A stretch of DNA of 31,700 bases. Origin: JAGVJT01 sp964513205. Its GTDB lineage: Bacteria > Pseudomonadota > Gammaproteobacteria > Legionellales > Legionellaceae. The DNA lies in assembly GCA_964513205.1 (NCBI GenBank), contig CAZELP010000019.1, forward strand, positions 1 to 31,700. Reading direction: 5' to 3'. A program made the position numbers and the translations under genes. The notes beneath the pieces were generated by a model. The model was not told the DNA's origin. It saw nothing but the letters and a program-made list of their open reading frames with translations, and made no database searches. This document shows, piece after piece, positions 7,669 to 15,839 of the stretch (position 1 is its first letter; the number at the start of each line of letters is the position of its first letter).

Positions 7669-8941
7669 TTCGACTTCTCCTTTGAATTTGATAGAGATAA
7701 GATAGATTGGCTCCATCATAGGGATCTCTGTCCCAAAAGTCCACCACGCAAACCAGTTCACCATTGACATAAACAAGCGGAATACTCTGACGCAACCAAG
7801 GTGGAACAGCATGTGCTTGAAAAAGTTTTTTTAGAAGCTGTGTCTGCTGATGACGCCGCAAGGTCTCGCCTCCGCTACGATAACGGATTTCTACTTGTGC
7901 ATGAGGTGGAATGAAAATACCTGTTTTTGCAGGTATCGCCAAAAGATACTCTCGCTCATTTAAAAAAAGTGGCGCGGGGAAAGACGACCAATTTAGATTT
8001 TCTAAAGACTGGCTTTGTTCTTTTTGGAACAAGAGATACAGCTTATTTTGATAACGTCTTAAGAGATATTCACCCCACTCCACAATAGGAACAGCATCAG
8101 ATTTTGCTCTGACAACTTCCGATATAATGCGTTTTAACGTCGATGTATTAGGCATTGGCACATGTAACCGATAAAACCAGGTCAAAATGACATTCACCAA
8201 ACGTCGCTCGCTTAAACCTAATAAATGCGTATAATCCAAAACATAAAGTGGATTCGCTAATGCAGGACAATCAAGTTCAGCCAGATCAAACAAATTATCC
8301 TGCGCTTCCTGAACATGCTCGGCACACTCAGCTAATTTTTGACAAGCATTAGGCCATCGGTGGCGCAACCGCGGCAATACCTCATGACGAATATAATTTC
8401 GAGAAAAATATCGATTTTGATTGCTTTCATCCTCAATCCAAGAAAGCTCATGCACCGCAGCATATGCCTGAATGTCAATACGACTAAAATCCAGCAAAGG
8501 TCGATACAAAAAACCATTGGCAAACGGATATTCTGCTCGGATTCCTCCTAAACCCTTTACCCCACTCCCACGCATCAAATGCAAAAGTAAAGTTTCCGCT
8601 ATATCATCTTGATGATGCCCAAGCAACAAACACCCTTCTGCCGTTAAAAGCTCTGAAAAGATCTGATATCGCTTTAACCGAGCCTCTTGTTCAATGTTAG
8701 ACGAGCCAATTTGAACATGAAAAGCCCGAAAAGACACTCCCCAATCTTCACATATTCTTTGGCAGTGTGCTTGCCAAAAGTCTGCATTGGAACTCAAATT
8801 ATGATGAATATGAACCGCAATCGTTTTCGCACGTAACTCAGGAGACTGAATAAGAGTATGCAAGAGTACAGTGGAATCCAGACCACCGCTAAATCCAACA
8901 AGCAGGGTCTGGTATTTTGTCAAAGAAGCAACGTCAAACAA
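7655..8941 (-). CDS. tilS: tRNA(Ile)-lysidine synthetase
   Basis: A 428-residue protein that attaches lysine to C34 of the CAU-anticodon tRNA-Ile, making it read AUA. The PP-loop ATP site SGGLDSTVLLH is at residues 18-28, followed by AVHIHHNLSSNADFW and the TilS-type segment LLGHHQDDIAETLLLHLMRGSG. The C-terminal TilS domain is recognisable in YRSGGETLRRH and LKKLFQAHAVPPWLRQSIPLVYVNGELV. The start appears to be TTG 8941, two bases after the accA stop, with a weak AGGATTG upstream and no in-frame ATG that fits. Length matches E. coli TilS (432). The accA-tilS order is common in gammaproteobacteria. Confidence 0.95.
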   Translation of the reverse strand: MFDVASLTKYQTLLVGFSGGLDSTVLLHTLIQSPELRAKTIAVHIHHNLSSNADFWQAHCQRICEDWGVSFRAFHVQIGSSNIEQEARLKRYQIFSELLTAEGCLLLGHHQDDIAETLLLHLMRGSGVKGLGGIRAEYPFANGFLYRPLLDFSRIDIQAYAAVHELSWIEDESNQNRYFSRNYIRHEVLPRLRHRWPNACQKLAECAEHVQEAQDNLFDLAELDCPALANPLYVLDYTHLLGLSERRLVNVILTWFYRLHVPMPNTSTLKRIISEVVRAKSDAVPIVEWGEYLLRRYQNKLYLLFQKEQSQSLENLNWSSFPAPLFLNEREYLLAIPAKTGIFIPPHAQVEIRYRSGGETLRRHQQTQLLKKLFQAHAVPPWLRQSIPLVYVNGELVCVVDFWDRDPYDGANLSYLYQIQRRSRNDDV

Positions 8942-8943
8942 TC

Positions 8944-9891
8944 CTATACACCCATTGCCATAAATTTATGATGACGCTCGGCTAACAGCGTCTCTATCGG
9001 CATTGATTTTAAAGAAGAAAGCTCTGTTGAGATCCAGTCAGATAGTCGATTACACATATCAGGAAAATCTCGATGCGCGCCGCCTAAAGGCTCCTCTATC
9101 AACGCATCAACCAGTCCATGCTCAACAATTTTATCCGCCGTAATCCCCATGGCGCGTGCAGCCTCAGCCGCTCTTGAAGCATCTTTCCATAAAATAGAGG
9201 CACATCCCTCAGGCGAAATAACTGAATATATGGCATATTGTAGCATCAACACTCTATCTCCAACGCCAATCGCAAGAGCTCCACCAGAGCCGGCTTCACC
9301 CGTCACAATACAAAGCACAGGAACTCTGAGCACAGACATCTCAAATAGATTTCTTGCAATCGCTTCAGATTGATTCCGCTCTTCCGCTCCAATACCCGGA
9401 TAGGCGCCTGCCGTATCAATGAAGGTAATCAATGGCAAGTTAAATTTTTCTGCCATTTTCATTAAACGTAAAGCCTTTCGGTACTCTTCAGGACGCGCCA
9501 TACCAAAATTTCGATAAACTTTTTCTTTGGTTCGTTTACCTTTTTGATGCCCCAACACCATAACCGGCTCACCACCAAAACGAGCAAGCCCTCCGATAAT
9601 GGCAGGAGCAGCAGCATAATGTCTATCGCCGTGTAACTCCTGGAAATCAGTAAACATGCCCTCAATATAATCACTTGTTTGAGGGCGCAAAGGATGTCTT
9701 GCCATTTGTGCAATCTGCCAAGGGTCAAGCTTCGAAAAAATATGCTGAGTCAATTCCCTGCACTTTAATTCGAGACGTGCAATTTCTTCACGCAAATCGA
9801 CCGAGCTTTCCTTGTCCATACGATGTAAAGCTTCAATTTTTTGATTGAGCTCTTCAATTGGTTGTTCAAAACTTAAAAACTGTAGACTCAT
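8944..9891 (-). CDS. accA: Acetyl-CoA carboxylase carboxyltransferase subunit alpha
   Basis: A 315-residue protein that, with AccD, moves the carboxyl group from carboxybiotin to acetyl-CoA to form malonyl-CoA for fatty acid (and polyketide) synthesis. The N-terminus MSLQFLSFEQPIEELNQKI matches AccA closely. Core segments GDRHYAAAPAIIGGLARF, GHQKGKRTKEKVYRNFGMARPEEYRKALRLM, DTAGAYPGIGAEERNQSEAIARNL, GEAGSGGALAIGVGD and YSVISPEGCASILWKD are all present. ATG 9891 was chosen over GTG 9906 because it gives the family start. It is the first gene of the minus-strand operon with tilS, PAP2 and lipA, divergent from the phosphopantetheinyl transferase. Confidence 0.97.
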   Translation of the reverse strand: MSLQFLSFEQPIEELNQKIEALHRMDKESSVDLREEIARLELKCRELTQHIFSKLDPWQIAQMARHPLRPQTSDYIEGMFTDFQELHGDRHYAAAPAIIGGLARFGGEPVMVLGHQKGKRTKEKVYRNFGMARPEEYRKALRLMKMAEKFNLPLITFIDTAGAYPGIGAEERNQSEAIARNLFEMSVLRVPVLCIVTGEAGSGGALAIGVGDRVLMLQYAIYSVISPEGCASILWKDASRAAEAARAMGITADKIVEHGLVDALIEEPLGGAHRDFPDMCNRLSDWISTELSSLKSMPIETLLAERHHKFMAMGV

Positions 9892-9965
9892 TGGTATCTT
9901 CACCACTTTCAGGTATACTTCAATCCTATATCATACCGTTGATTGCTACGTTTTTAAATCCCTAA

Positions 9966-10682
9966 ATGCTGAACACCTATTTACCAATCCCACAAAATCC
10001 TCAGCTTGATTTTCAAAAAACCTTGGATATTTGGCAGTTTAGCCTCAACAGAAAACTTGATTCTACAGAACTCGCTTCACTTTCCATGGATGAGCAAAGC
10101 CGTGCTTCTCGGTTTCTTTTTGAAAAACATCAACGACGATTTAAGGTAGGCCGAGTAAGACTAAGGCAAATTTTGGCTCAATACCTCAACCAAGATCCAG
10201 CAAATTTAAATTTTAACTATGGCAAAGAAGGCAAGCCATTTTTAAACGATTTCCTAGAATTTAACTTGAGCCACTCAGGTGAAATTGCACTCTTGGCTGT
10301 GTGTCTTGATTATCCAGTAGGAATTGACATCGAAATTTACTCGTCAAGATCGTTTATTGGGGTTGGGGAGCAAGTTTTCTCCGACCATGAAAACGCCATT
10401 TTAAAAAAACTACCCAATAAACTAAAGCCGTTGTGTTTTTTTCATCTGTGGGCGCAAAAAGAAGCCGTGATCAAAGCTGTTGGAAAAGGATTCTCCTACC
10501 CCACACAATCTATCCAAGTGCCCTTTCTCCCTCCTACGCAACAAGCCGATTTGCAAACACTTGATGGTCATCAATGGAAAATAGATGCTTTTTCACCTGA
10601 AGTCGCCACGAGAGCAGCTGTTTGTTATCACCCTGAAATTCAACGTATTCGCTATGGAGTATACGATGCAAGATTCGCTTGA
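9966..10682 (+). CDS. Sfp-type 4'-phosphopantetheinyl transferase
   Basis: A 238-residue enzyme that transfers 4'-phosphopantetheine from CoA to the conserved Ser of carrier proteins. Length and a two-fold pseudo-symmetric layout fit the Sfp/Gsp class rather than the short AcpS class. Visible motifs: RRFKVGRVRLRQILAQYL, FNLSHSGEIALLAV, the metal-binding GIDIE at about 119-123, and WAQKEAVIKAVGKGFSYP at about 162-179. Sfp-type enzymes prime NRPS and PKS carrier domains. This one lies about 10 kb from the hybrid synthase at the right of the window, so it is a plausible activator. No ribosome site is evident before ATG 9966. The gene overlaps birA by 17 bp. Confidence 0.93.
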   Translation: MLNTYLPIPQNPQLDFQKTLDIWQFSLNRKLDSTELASLSMDEQSRASRFLFEKHQRRFKVGRVRLRQILAQYLNQDPANLNFNYGKEGKPFLNDFLEFNLSHSGEIALLAVCLDYPVGIDIEIYSSRSFIGVGEQVFSDHENAILKKLPNKLKPLCFFHLWAQKEAVIKAVGKGFSYPTQSIQVPFLPPTQQADLQTLDGHQWKIDAFSPEVATRAAVCYHPEIQRIRYGVYDARFA

Positions 10683-11445
10683 TATTGAACGGCTAAAAAA
10701 CCATTTGTCATCGCTAATTCCACATGATCAATTCCATTATTTTGACACGATTGATTCGACAAATTGTTTTCTCAAAACACAGCCAGATTCATCATCATGG
10801 TCTCTTTGTCTCGCGGAAGAACAAACTGCAGGGCGTGGTCGATTCGGAAAAAACTGGATTTCACCGAAAGGCGTCAATGTTTATTGCTCTATTCGGCTCA
10901 TGCCACCATCACTGTCTCCTCTTTCTGGTGCAAGTCTTGTGTGCGGACTTGCCACACTAAAAGCGCTTTCTAACTTTATGCCCACATCTAATCTTCACAT
11001 CAAATGGCCAAATGACGTGCTTTATCAAGGACATAAAATATCTGGAATATTAATTGAGCGACAGACAAAAGCACTCATCATCGGCATAGGCATTAATGTC
11101 AACGCCATCATGCCTTTGTCAGACAATCCTGAAAAACCATGGGGTTCCATTTATAGCTTAACAGGACATCTAACAGACCGAAATGCGCTTGTGGTTTCAC
11201 TTGTAGAAACCCTGTCTCAGTATTTAGATCATTTATGGAAAAAAGGATTTTTATACTTTGCAGAAGAATGGAATGTGAATGATTACTTGATTCACAAGAA
11301 GGTAAAAATCTTAATTCAGGGCACGGAGTGCGTTGGCTTTGCCAGAGGTATTACAGGTACAGGAGCATTGATTTTCGAAAAACTTAACGGGGAAGTTCAC
11401 CACCTTGAATCGGGTGAAGCTTCCCTTCTGTCTTTTATTGCTTAG
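10666..11445 (+). CDS. birA: Biotin-[acetyl-CoA-carboxylase] ligase, monofunctional
   Basis: A 259-residue biotin protein ligase with TAGRGRFGKNWISPKGVN (biotinoyl-AMP loop), IKWPNDVLYQGHKISGILIE (catalytic Lys region), a GIGINVN motif and a small C-terminal domain (KKVKILIQG ... ARGITGTGALIFE). It biotinylates AccB, linking it functionally to accA nearby. There is no N-terminal winged-helix domain, so it should not act as the biotin-operon repressor that E. coli BirA (321 residues) is. ATG 10666 was chosen because GGAG with 6-base spacing precedes it; longer upstream frames run through the transferase gene. The stop codon overlaps the csrA stop from the other strand. Confidence 0.94.
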   Translation: MQDSLDIERLKNHLSSLIPHDQFHYFDTIDSTNCFLKTQPDSSSWSLCLAEEQTAGRGRFGKNWISPKGVNVYCSIRLMPPSLSPLSGASLVCGLATLKALSNFMPTSNLHIKWPNDVLYQGHKISGILIERQTKALIIGIGINVNAIMPLSDNPEKPWGSIYSLTGHLTDRNALVVSLVETLSQYLDHLWKKGFLYFAEEWNVNDYLIHKKVKILIQGTECVGFARGITGTGALIFEKLNGEVHHLESGEASLLSFIA

Positions 11446-11654
11446 TCGAGTGTAGATAACTCGCCTTCATCAGCAACTACATCGCCTTGCTTTTCTTGCT
11501 GGATGCGCAGATAGATTTCTTCACGATGAACCGCAACATCTTTAGGAGCATTGATTCCTAAACGAACTTGGTTGCCTTTTACTCCCAAAACGGTGATATT
11601 GACATCATCGCCAATAATGAGCGCTTCTCCGATACGACGTGTTAATATTAACAT
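11442..11654 (-). CDS. csrA: Carbon storage regulator, RNA-binding protein CsrA
   Basis: A 70-residue CsrA/RsmA protein: MLILTRRIGEALIIGDDVNITVLGVKG, then QVRLGINAPKDVAVHREEIY, with the RNA-contacting N-terminal LILTRR and the VAVHREEIY strand intact. It binds GGA-containing leaders and controls translation and mRNA stability. In Legionella a CsrA of this family governs the switch between replicative and transmissive phases. A strong ribosome site (AGGGAGA) precedes ATG 11654. The C-terminal acidic extension (DVVADEGELSTLD) is of ordinary length for the family. Its TAA overlaps the TAG of birA tail to tail. More than one csrA copy is common in this order, so which copy this is remains open. 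Confidence 0.96.
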   Translation of the reverse strand: MLILTRRIGEALIIGDDVNITVLGVKGNQVRLGINAPKDVAVHREEIYLRIQQEKQGDVVADEGELSTLD

Positions 11655-11774
11655 ACCAATCTCCCTAAAAATTCAGTTCTAATCCGCACGACAAAAAATT
11701 TGTTGGAGATATTGTACCTCTGACTTCCTTAAGACAACCTTAAGAAAAGCTCAAAAAATATAAAAATAGAAGAG

Positions 11775-11808
11775 AAAGAGGTTCTCACGCCATTGAGGCG
11801 TCCTCTTT
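11775..11808. terminator. Hairpin terminator overlapping the stop of the WbpL-like gene
   Basis: AAAGAGG (11775-11781) pairs with CCTCTTT (11802-11808), and inside it CGCC (11788-11791) pairs with GGCG (11797-11800). The minus-strand exit is followed by TCTCTTCTATTTTTATATTTT, suiting termination of the minus-strand gene, whose last codons and TGA (11785) are inside the stem. The plus-strand exit runs into a T7 tract, so it can also stop plus-strand transcripts. Confidence 0.65.
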
Positions 11809-12804
11809 TTTTCCAGCACCTAATTTAATCGCCAGCAGAAGTAGTGGACTATATGCAATGGCCAATCCTATCAAGCCATCTAGGCGGTTTAATCCTACTA
11901 AAATGGCAATAGGAGTCAACCAAAAAACATTCACAGCAACAACCGAGAGAGTAACATGTAAATGAGACTTTAGCAACCGGCCAGCCAGCTGATAAGCATG
12001 TCTTGAATGCGCTTCGTAGAGCTTTTCTTTCTGGTAAGCGCGACGGAGTAGCGTGTAAGTTGCATCGACAACAAACACCCCCAATAAAATTAACCAACTC
12101 CAAAAAAGATGAGGGTACATGTGCGTGGCTTGTAAAGAAAGAACCGCCAAGATAAAGCCCAAAAATCCACTACCCGCATCTCCCATAAATATCCGCGCTG
12201 GCGGCCAATTCCAAAGAATAAATCCCAGAACACTTGCAGCCAAAACCAACGGCAACACCATTAATCCACTGTCACCACATAACCAGTATATTAATGCAGC
12301 ACTCGAGCAAACACAAATGGCTTCGGAAGCAGCTAACCCATCCATTCCATCCATGAAATTATATAAATTGATCATCCAAATAAAATAGAAAAAACCTAAA
12401 ATATTCATCAACCAACCAGCAGGCCAAACCACGCCCAACACAACCAGGCTTGGGAATCCTTTCATCCAGTACAACGCCAACATGGCCGCAAGCGCGTGTC
12501 CCAATAGACGCAGACTGATATTTAAGTAGCCATGATCGTCTAAAAAACCCAATGTCGCGACAAAAACACCGGCACTAATCAAAGCCAAACTACCCTCTGG
12601 TGTCAAGAAACCATAAGCATGCATACACGGAACCGCTATTAGCAAAGTTATCACAAACCCAACCCCTCCTCCGCGAGGAGTGGGTACGACATGAGCACTG
12701 CGATGATTAGGAACATCCATGACATTTTGAGCTAGCGCGTAGCGACGAATGAAGCCGGTTAATATCACCGAAAGAAAAAATGAAAAAAGCAATAATGTGT
12801 GCAT
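11785..12804 (-). CDS. WbpL/WecA-type undecaprenyl-phosphate sugar-1-phosphate transferase
   Basis: A 339-residue polytopic protein of the MraY/WecA (glycosyltransferase 4) family with about 10-11 membrane segments. It has DVPNHRSAHVVPTPRGGGVGF (about 30-50), TLGFLDDHG (Asp pair), NFMDGMDGLAASE (catalytic Asp loop), IFMGDAGSGFLGF and HSRHAYQ near the end. The combination of the N-terminal DVPNxRSSH-like motif and the HxxHxYQ motif points to the WbpL branch. That branch transfers an N-acetylated amino sugar phosphate to undecaprenyl phosphate to begin O-antigen or a similar glycan at the inner membrane. The sugar is not predictable. No other glycan genes adjoin it, so it may act as a stand-alone initiator. 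Confidence 0.9.
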   Translation of the reverse strand: MHTLLLFSFFLSVILTGFIRRYALAQNVMDVPNHRSAHVVPTPRGGGVGFVITLLIAVPCMHAYGFLTPEGSLALISAGVFVATLGFLDDHGYLNISLRLLGHALAAMLALYWMKGFPSLVVLGVVWPAGWLMNILGFFYFIWMINLYNFMDGMDGLAASEAICVCSSAALIYWLCGDSGLMVLPLVLAASVLGFILWNWPPARIFMGDAGSGFLGFILAVLSLQATHMYPHLFWSWLILLGVFVVDATYTLLRRAYQKEKLYEAHSRHAYQLAGRLLKSHLHVTLSVVAVNVFWLTPIAILVGLNRLDGLIGLAIAYSPLLLLAIKLGAGKKEDASMA

Positions 12805-12880
12805 AACTCAAAACCAGGTATCACAAAAAACAGTATGATGCGTGTTCTTATCTAAATGATCAATAGTGATTTAGATTTTC

Positions 12881-13243
12881 CTATTCACTCACTACAATCT
12901 TTCGAACTTCAACGGCTTGAGACTCCCACGGACGCTGATACTTGAATATTAATGTTGTTTTGAAAGAACTTTTGCTATGTAAACACTTCTCAAAAACAAA
13001 ACAAGTCTCACCGGCCGAACCCATTCGTTTAGGAGAAGAAGGGGTGTAACGCTCTGAAACTTTATGAACAGCCGCTTCCTTATCTTCTGGAATATCGACA
13101 ACCCAACGATAACCTGTTGTCGGATTGGACGGTAGACAAACAGAAAATGTTTTTGTATCGCGCTCAATATGCATTTTGGATGAAGATGCGCTGAAAACAG
13201 CACAACATGACATGATGCAAAAGAGCGCGGCACAAAAACGCAT
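12881..13243 (-). CDS. Chagasin-family (I42) secreted cysteine-protease inhibitor
   Basis: A 120-residue protein with a signal peptide (MRFCAALFCIMSCCAVFSAS) and the three inhibitory loops of chagasin/ICP: NPTTGYRW, a Gly-rich middle loop (RMGSAGETCFVF) and YQRPWE near the C-terminus. The family blocks papain-like cysteine proteases, so a periplasmic, surface or host-directed role against host or self proteases is expected. ATG 13243 was chosen because AAGG precedes it at good spacing, it starts a signal peptide, and it lies one base beyond the stop of the Cys-rich gene. The Cys pair (ETC ... EKC) may form a disulfide. A weak 8-bp inverted repeat (12850-12857 with 12869-12876) follows the gene. 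Confidence 0.85.
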   Translation of the reverse strand: MRFCAALFCIMSCCAVFSASSSKMHIERDTKTFSVCLPSNPTTGYRWVVDIPEDKEAAVHKVSERYTPSSPKRMGSAGETCFVFEKCLHSKSSFKTTLIFKYQRPWESQAVEVRKIVVSE

Positions 13244-13244
13244 A

Positions 13245-13511
13245 TCAACCTTCTTTCTTCTTAGTTTTAGGTTCTTCACAGCACTCAGTGTGGCAATCGG
13301 ATTCATCTTTGCATGATTGAGTATTGCAGCAAGGGCACGCGCAGCAAGATGTTTTACAATGACACATCATACAGCCAACAGCAAACATACCCAATATGCC
13401 AAGTCCGTTTAATGTCAACAACGTCAAAACAGTCGCCAATACAATGAACACAGCCCCCACAATTCGCGTACGATGCGACCAATCGGAACCACATTTTTTT
13501 TCTTGCTTCAT
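13245..13511 (-). CDS. Small Cys-rich membrane protein, unknown function
   Basis: An 88-residue protein I do not recognise. It has a short basic N-terminus, two closely spaced hydrophobic stretches (RIVGAVFIVLATVLTLLTL and GLGILGMFAVGCMM), then a Cys-dense segment with 12 of its 13 cysteines in 33 residues (CMMCHCKTSCCACPCC to CHTECC), and a charged Lys/Glu tail. The start at 13511 is set by a strong ribosome site (AAGGGAG). The stop is one base before the ATG of the chagasin-like gene, so the two are almost certainly one transcript. The cysteines could bind metal or form disulfides, depending on orientation; neither can be decided here. Confidence 0.75.
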   Translation of the reverse strand: MKQEKKCGSDWSHRTRIVGAVFIVLATVLTLLTLNGLGILGMFAVGCMMCHCKTSCCACPCCNTQSCKDESDCHTECCEEPKTKKKEG

Positions 13512-13632
13512 GACTTTCTCCCTTTTTATCCTATTCACCTTATATCTTAGACTAATTTTTAACAAAATCTACGCAAAATTTTAAAATGCTTGCTACGATT
13601 AAATAAAGAAGAACAAAAATAAGGTTAACATC

Positions 13633-14490
13633 ATGCGAAAAATACTACCGTACACCCTCTTAGTTTGCTTGTCGCCATTGGCTTTTTCAGATGTCAATCG
13701 AGAGATTGCCATCACCATTGACGATCTTCCATTTGTAGCCGCCTCTTATAAAAATGAAGCGGCAATTCAAAGAACACATGATCGATTCATGCTGCTTATT
13801 CAAGCACTAAAAAACTATAATGTCCCTGCAACAGGATTTGTGATTGGTGGCGCCATAGGAAAAGGAGAATGGGCACTACTCGAGTCTTTCCATGACGCAG
13901 GGTTTACGGTAGGTAATCATACATATTCACATCTCAATCTAAATCAGACGTCAGCAGAAAAATACATAGAAAATATCGCCAAGACCGATAAAATTCTCAC
14001 GCCTTTACTCTCTCATCCTAAATATTTTAGATACCCCTATCTTGCAGAAGGACGAGGTGAAACCAAAGAAAAAGTGGAACAATATCTAACCGCCAATGAT
14101 TATAAAATTGCACCTGTCACCATAGATAGCAAAGATTATCGCTTTAACGAAGAGCTGTATCACGTTGCTTATCGAGCAAGACCTGCTTATATTCCTCATT
14201 TAAAGCAACGGTATTTAAGCTATATTTTACAACAGACAGAAAAAGCTGAAAAAAGAGCGCAGGGCCAACCCGTCAAGCAAATCTTATTGCTGCACGCAAA
14301 TTTGCTAAACAGTTATTGTCTGGAAGATATTCTAAGAATGTACAAAGACAGAGGATACCGTTTTATTAGCCTAGAAGAGGCCCTGTCGAATCCGGCTCCA
14401 GCAATTGTTGCACCAACAGCCGAAAAAGCACTTTCTCCTAATGATTCAAATGAGGTCTCTCAAAATGAACATTCAGAGCGCAACTCTTAA
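13633..14490 (+). CDS. Secreted polysaccharide deacetylase (NodB-type, CE4)
   Basis: A 285-residue protein with a signal peptide (MRKILPYTLLVCLSPLAFS) and the NodB-homology motifs. These are TIDDLP (motif 1; the usual form is TFDD), NHTYSHLNL (motif 2, the metal-binding His pair) and FRYPYLAEGRGE (motif 3), with LLLHAN near the end for the last His motif. It should remove N-acetyl (or similar) groups from a cell-wall or extracellular glycan using a divalent metal. A good ribosome site (AAGGTTAACATC) precedes ATG 13633. The Asn/Ser-rich C-terminal tail overlaps the next gene by 26 bp, indicating coupling. It is divergent from the Cys-rich gene. Confidence 0.88.
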   Translation: MRKILPYTLLVCLSPLAFSDVNREIAITIDDLPFVAASYKNEAAIQRTHDRFMLLIQALKNYNVPATGFVIGGAIGKGEWALLESFHDAGFTVGNHTYSHLNLNQTSAEKYIENIAKTDKILTPLLSHPKYFRYPYLAEGRGETKEKVEQYLTANDYKIAPVTIDSKDYRFNEELYHVAYRARPAYIPHLKQRYLSYILQQTEKAEKRAQGQPVKQILLLHANLLNSYCLEDILRMYKDRGYRFISLEEALSNPAPAIVAPTAEKALSPNDSNEVSQNEHSERNS

Positions 14491-15499
14491 GACAGTCTTA
14501 ATGACATGTTTATTGTCCAGCACACCTTTGGAGTCATGCACGTTGGTGTTTTGGAATACCAATGGAATATCACCTATGGTAGGTCGAACCATGGACCTCT
14601 ATCGAGATGATCAACCACAATTGGTCGTCTACCCAAGAGGTATGGAGCGTGAAGGATTAGTCGAACAAAATCCGATAAAGTGGACCTCTAAATATGGAAG
14701 CGTTGTGATCACCGCGCTTCACACATCATCTGCGACAGAGGGTCTCAATGAGGCTGGATTATCCGCCTCTCTTTTGTATCTTGAAAATACCGAGTATGAA
14801 ACACGCCAAAACGAGAAACCTGGCCTTTCCGTTGGTCTTTGGGCGCAGTACATGTTAGATAATTATAAAACTGTCTCTGATGCACTTGCTGGAATGTCCA
14901 CATTTCAAGTTGTGCCAATGCCAATTGGAGGTAGAACATGGCCAATACACATGACCATTCAAGATAAAACAGGAGACATGGCTGTTATCGAATATGTTCA
15001 AGGTCAGATTCAAATTCATCATGGTCCACAATACAAGGTCGTATCAAACGATCCACCCTATGCAGAGCAATTATCTAACTTAAAACGATATAAAATTTTT
15101 AAAGGCATGTTACCGATGCCTGGCGACATCGACTCGGTCAGTCGGTTTGTACGAGCTTCCTCTTATCTCAAAACATTACCTCAACCTAAAGATGAAACTC
15201 AGGCCGCCATGTTATTGTTAGGTGTCGTGCGAACTGTGATGGTTCCAGAAGGAGCAGAAGACACTTCCGCAAGCGAACTGAGCGATACTTGGCCGACACG
15301 TTGGCTCAGCATTAAAGATCTAAAGCATCAAGTTTTTTATATGCAAAGCACAAAAAGTCCGAACCTTATTTGGGTCGATCTCCATACTCTTAAGTTTAAA
15401 AAAGGATCGCCCATTCTTTATCTAAACCCTAAGAAAATAGAGCTAACAGGAAATATCGAAGAGCACTTAAAAGAACAGAACCTCTTATATGCTCCTTAA
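14465..15499 (+). CDS. Secreted choloylglycine-hydrolase-like Ntn amide hydrolase
   Basis: A 344-residue protein of the linear-amide C-N hydrolase (choloylglycine hydrolase / penicillin V acylase) family. A hydrophobic leader (TLKTVLMTCLLSSTPLES) ends just before Cys-25 of CTLVFWNTNG, so cleavage would expose the N-terminal nucleophile Cys, as the Ntn mechanism requires. VGRTMDLYRD supplies the conserved Arg-Asp region, LNEAGLSASLLYL and VSNDPPYAEQL the Asn region, and RFVRASSYL a conserved Arg. Family members cleave conjugated bile acids, penicillin V or N-acyl homoserine lactones; the substrate here is unknown. ATG 14465 was chosen because it has GAGG upstream and gives the leader. It is coupled to the deacetylase. 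Confidence 0.88.
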   Translation: MNIQSATLKTVLMTCLLSSTPLESCTLVFWNTNGISPMVGRTMDLYRDDQPQLVVYPRGMEREGLVEQNPIKWTSKYGSVVITALHTSSATEGLNEAGLSASLLYLENTEYETRQNEKPGLSVGLWAQYMLDNYKTVSDALAGMSTFQVVPMPIGGRTWPIHMTIQDKTGDMAVIEYVQGQIQIHHGPQYKVVSNDPPYAEQLSNLKRYKIFKGMLPMPGDIDSVSRFVRASSYLKTLPQPKDETQAAMLLLGVVRTVMVPEGAEDTSASELSDTWPTRWLSIKDLKHQVFYMQSTKSPNLIWVDLHTLKFKKGSPILYLNPKKIELTGNIEEHLKEQNLLYAP

Positions 15500-15549
15500 A
15501 TAATTTCCGGTATAATTTTCATTTAGTTAGATAAATGAGAACGATACCA

Positions 15550-15831
15550 ATGGCCGCTGTCATCTTTTGTGAACTCTTAAAACAAGACCTCCCTCAATTA
15601 GACGCTCCTCCTTTCCCTGGTGCACTTGGAGAAAGGATTTATCAACATATTTCCAAGCAAGCATGGACACAATGGCTTGCACATCAAACCATGCTGATCA
15701 ATGAATATCGATTGAGTCTTATTGATCCAAATGCGAAAGTATTTTTACGAACAGAAATGGAAAAATACTTTTTTGGTGAAGGCTCAGACAGACCAGCAGG
15801 CTATACCGAAAAAAATGATATAAAAAACTAA
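15550..15831 (+). CDS. yggX: YggX-type Fe(2+)-trafficking protein
   Basis: A 93-residue protein. FCELLKQDLPQLDAPPFPGALGERIY, ISKQAWTQWLAHQTMLINEYRLSL and the final GYTEKND match YggX, a small protein linked to protection of iron-sulfur clusters and iron handling under oxidative stress. The conserved Cys near the N-terminus is present. ATG 15550 was preferred to 15535 because it gives the compact family start just before VIFC; neither has a strong ribosome site. It is often followed by tRNA-Phe and preceded by mutY in related bacteria; here the amide hydrolase is upstream and no mutY is seen. Confidence 0.92.
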   Translation: MAAVIFCELLKQDLPQLDAPPFPGALGERIYQHISKQAWTQWLAHQTMLINEYRLSLIDPNAKVFLRTEMEKYFFGEGSDRPAGYTEKNDIKN

Positions 15832-15839
15832 TATTTTAC

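Noticed and set aside
7006..7812. Longer 268-residue version of the PAP2 phosphatase
   Set aside because: The extra 48 residues overlap tilS and do not resemble the family; a strong ribosome site stands right before ATG 7668.
12850..12876. Terminator after the chagasin-like gene
   Set aside because: The 8-bp arms are AT-rich and not followed by a T tract on the gene's strand; too weak to list as a terminator.
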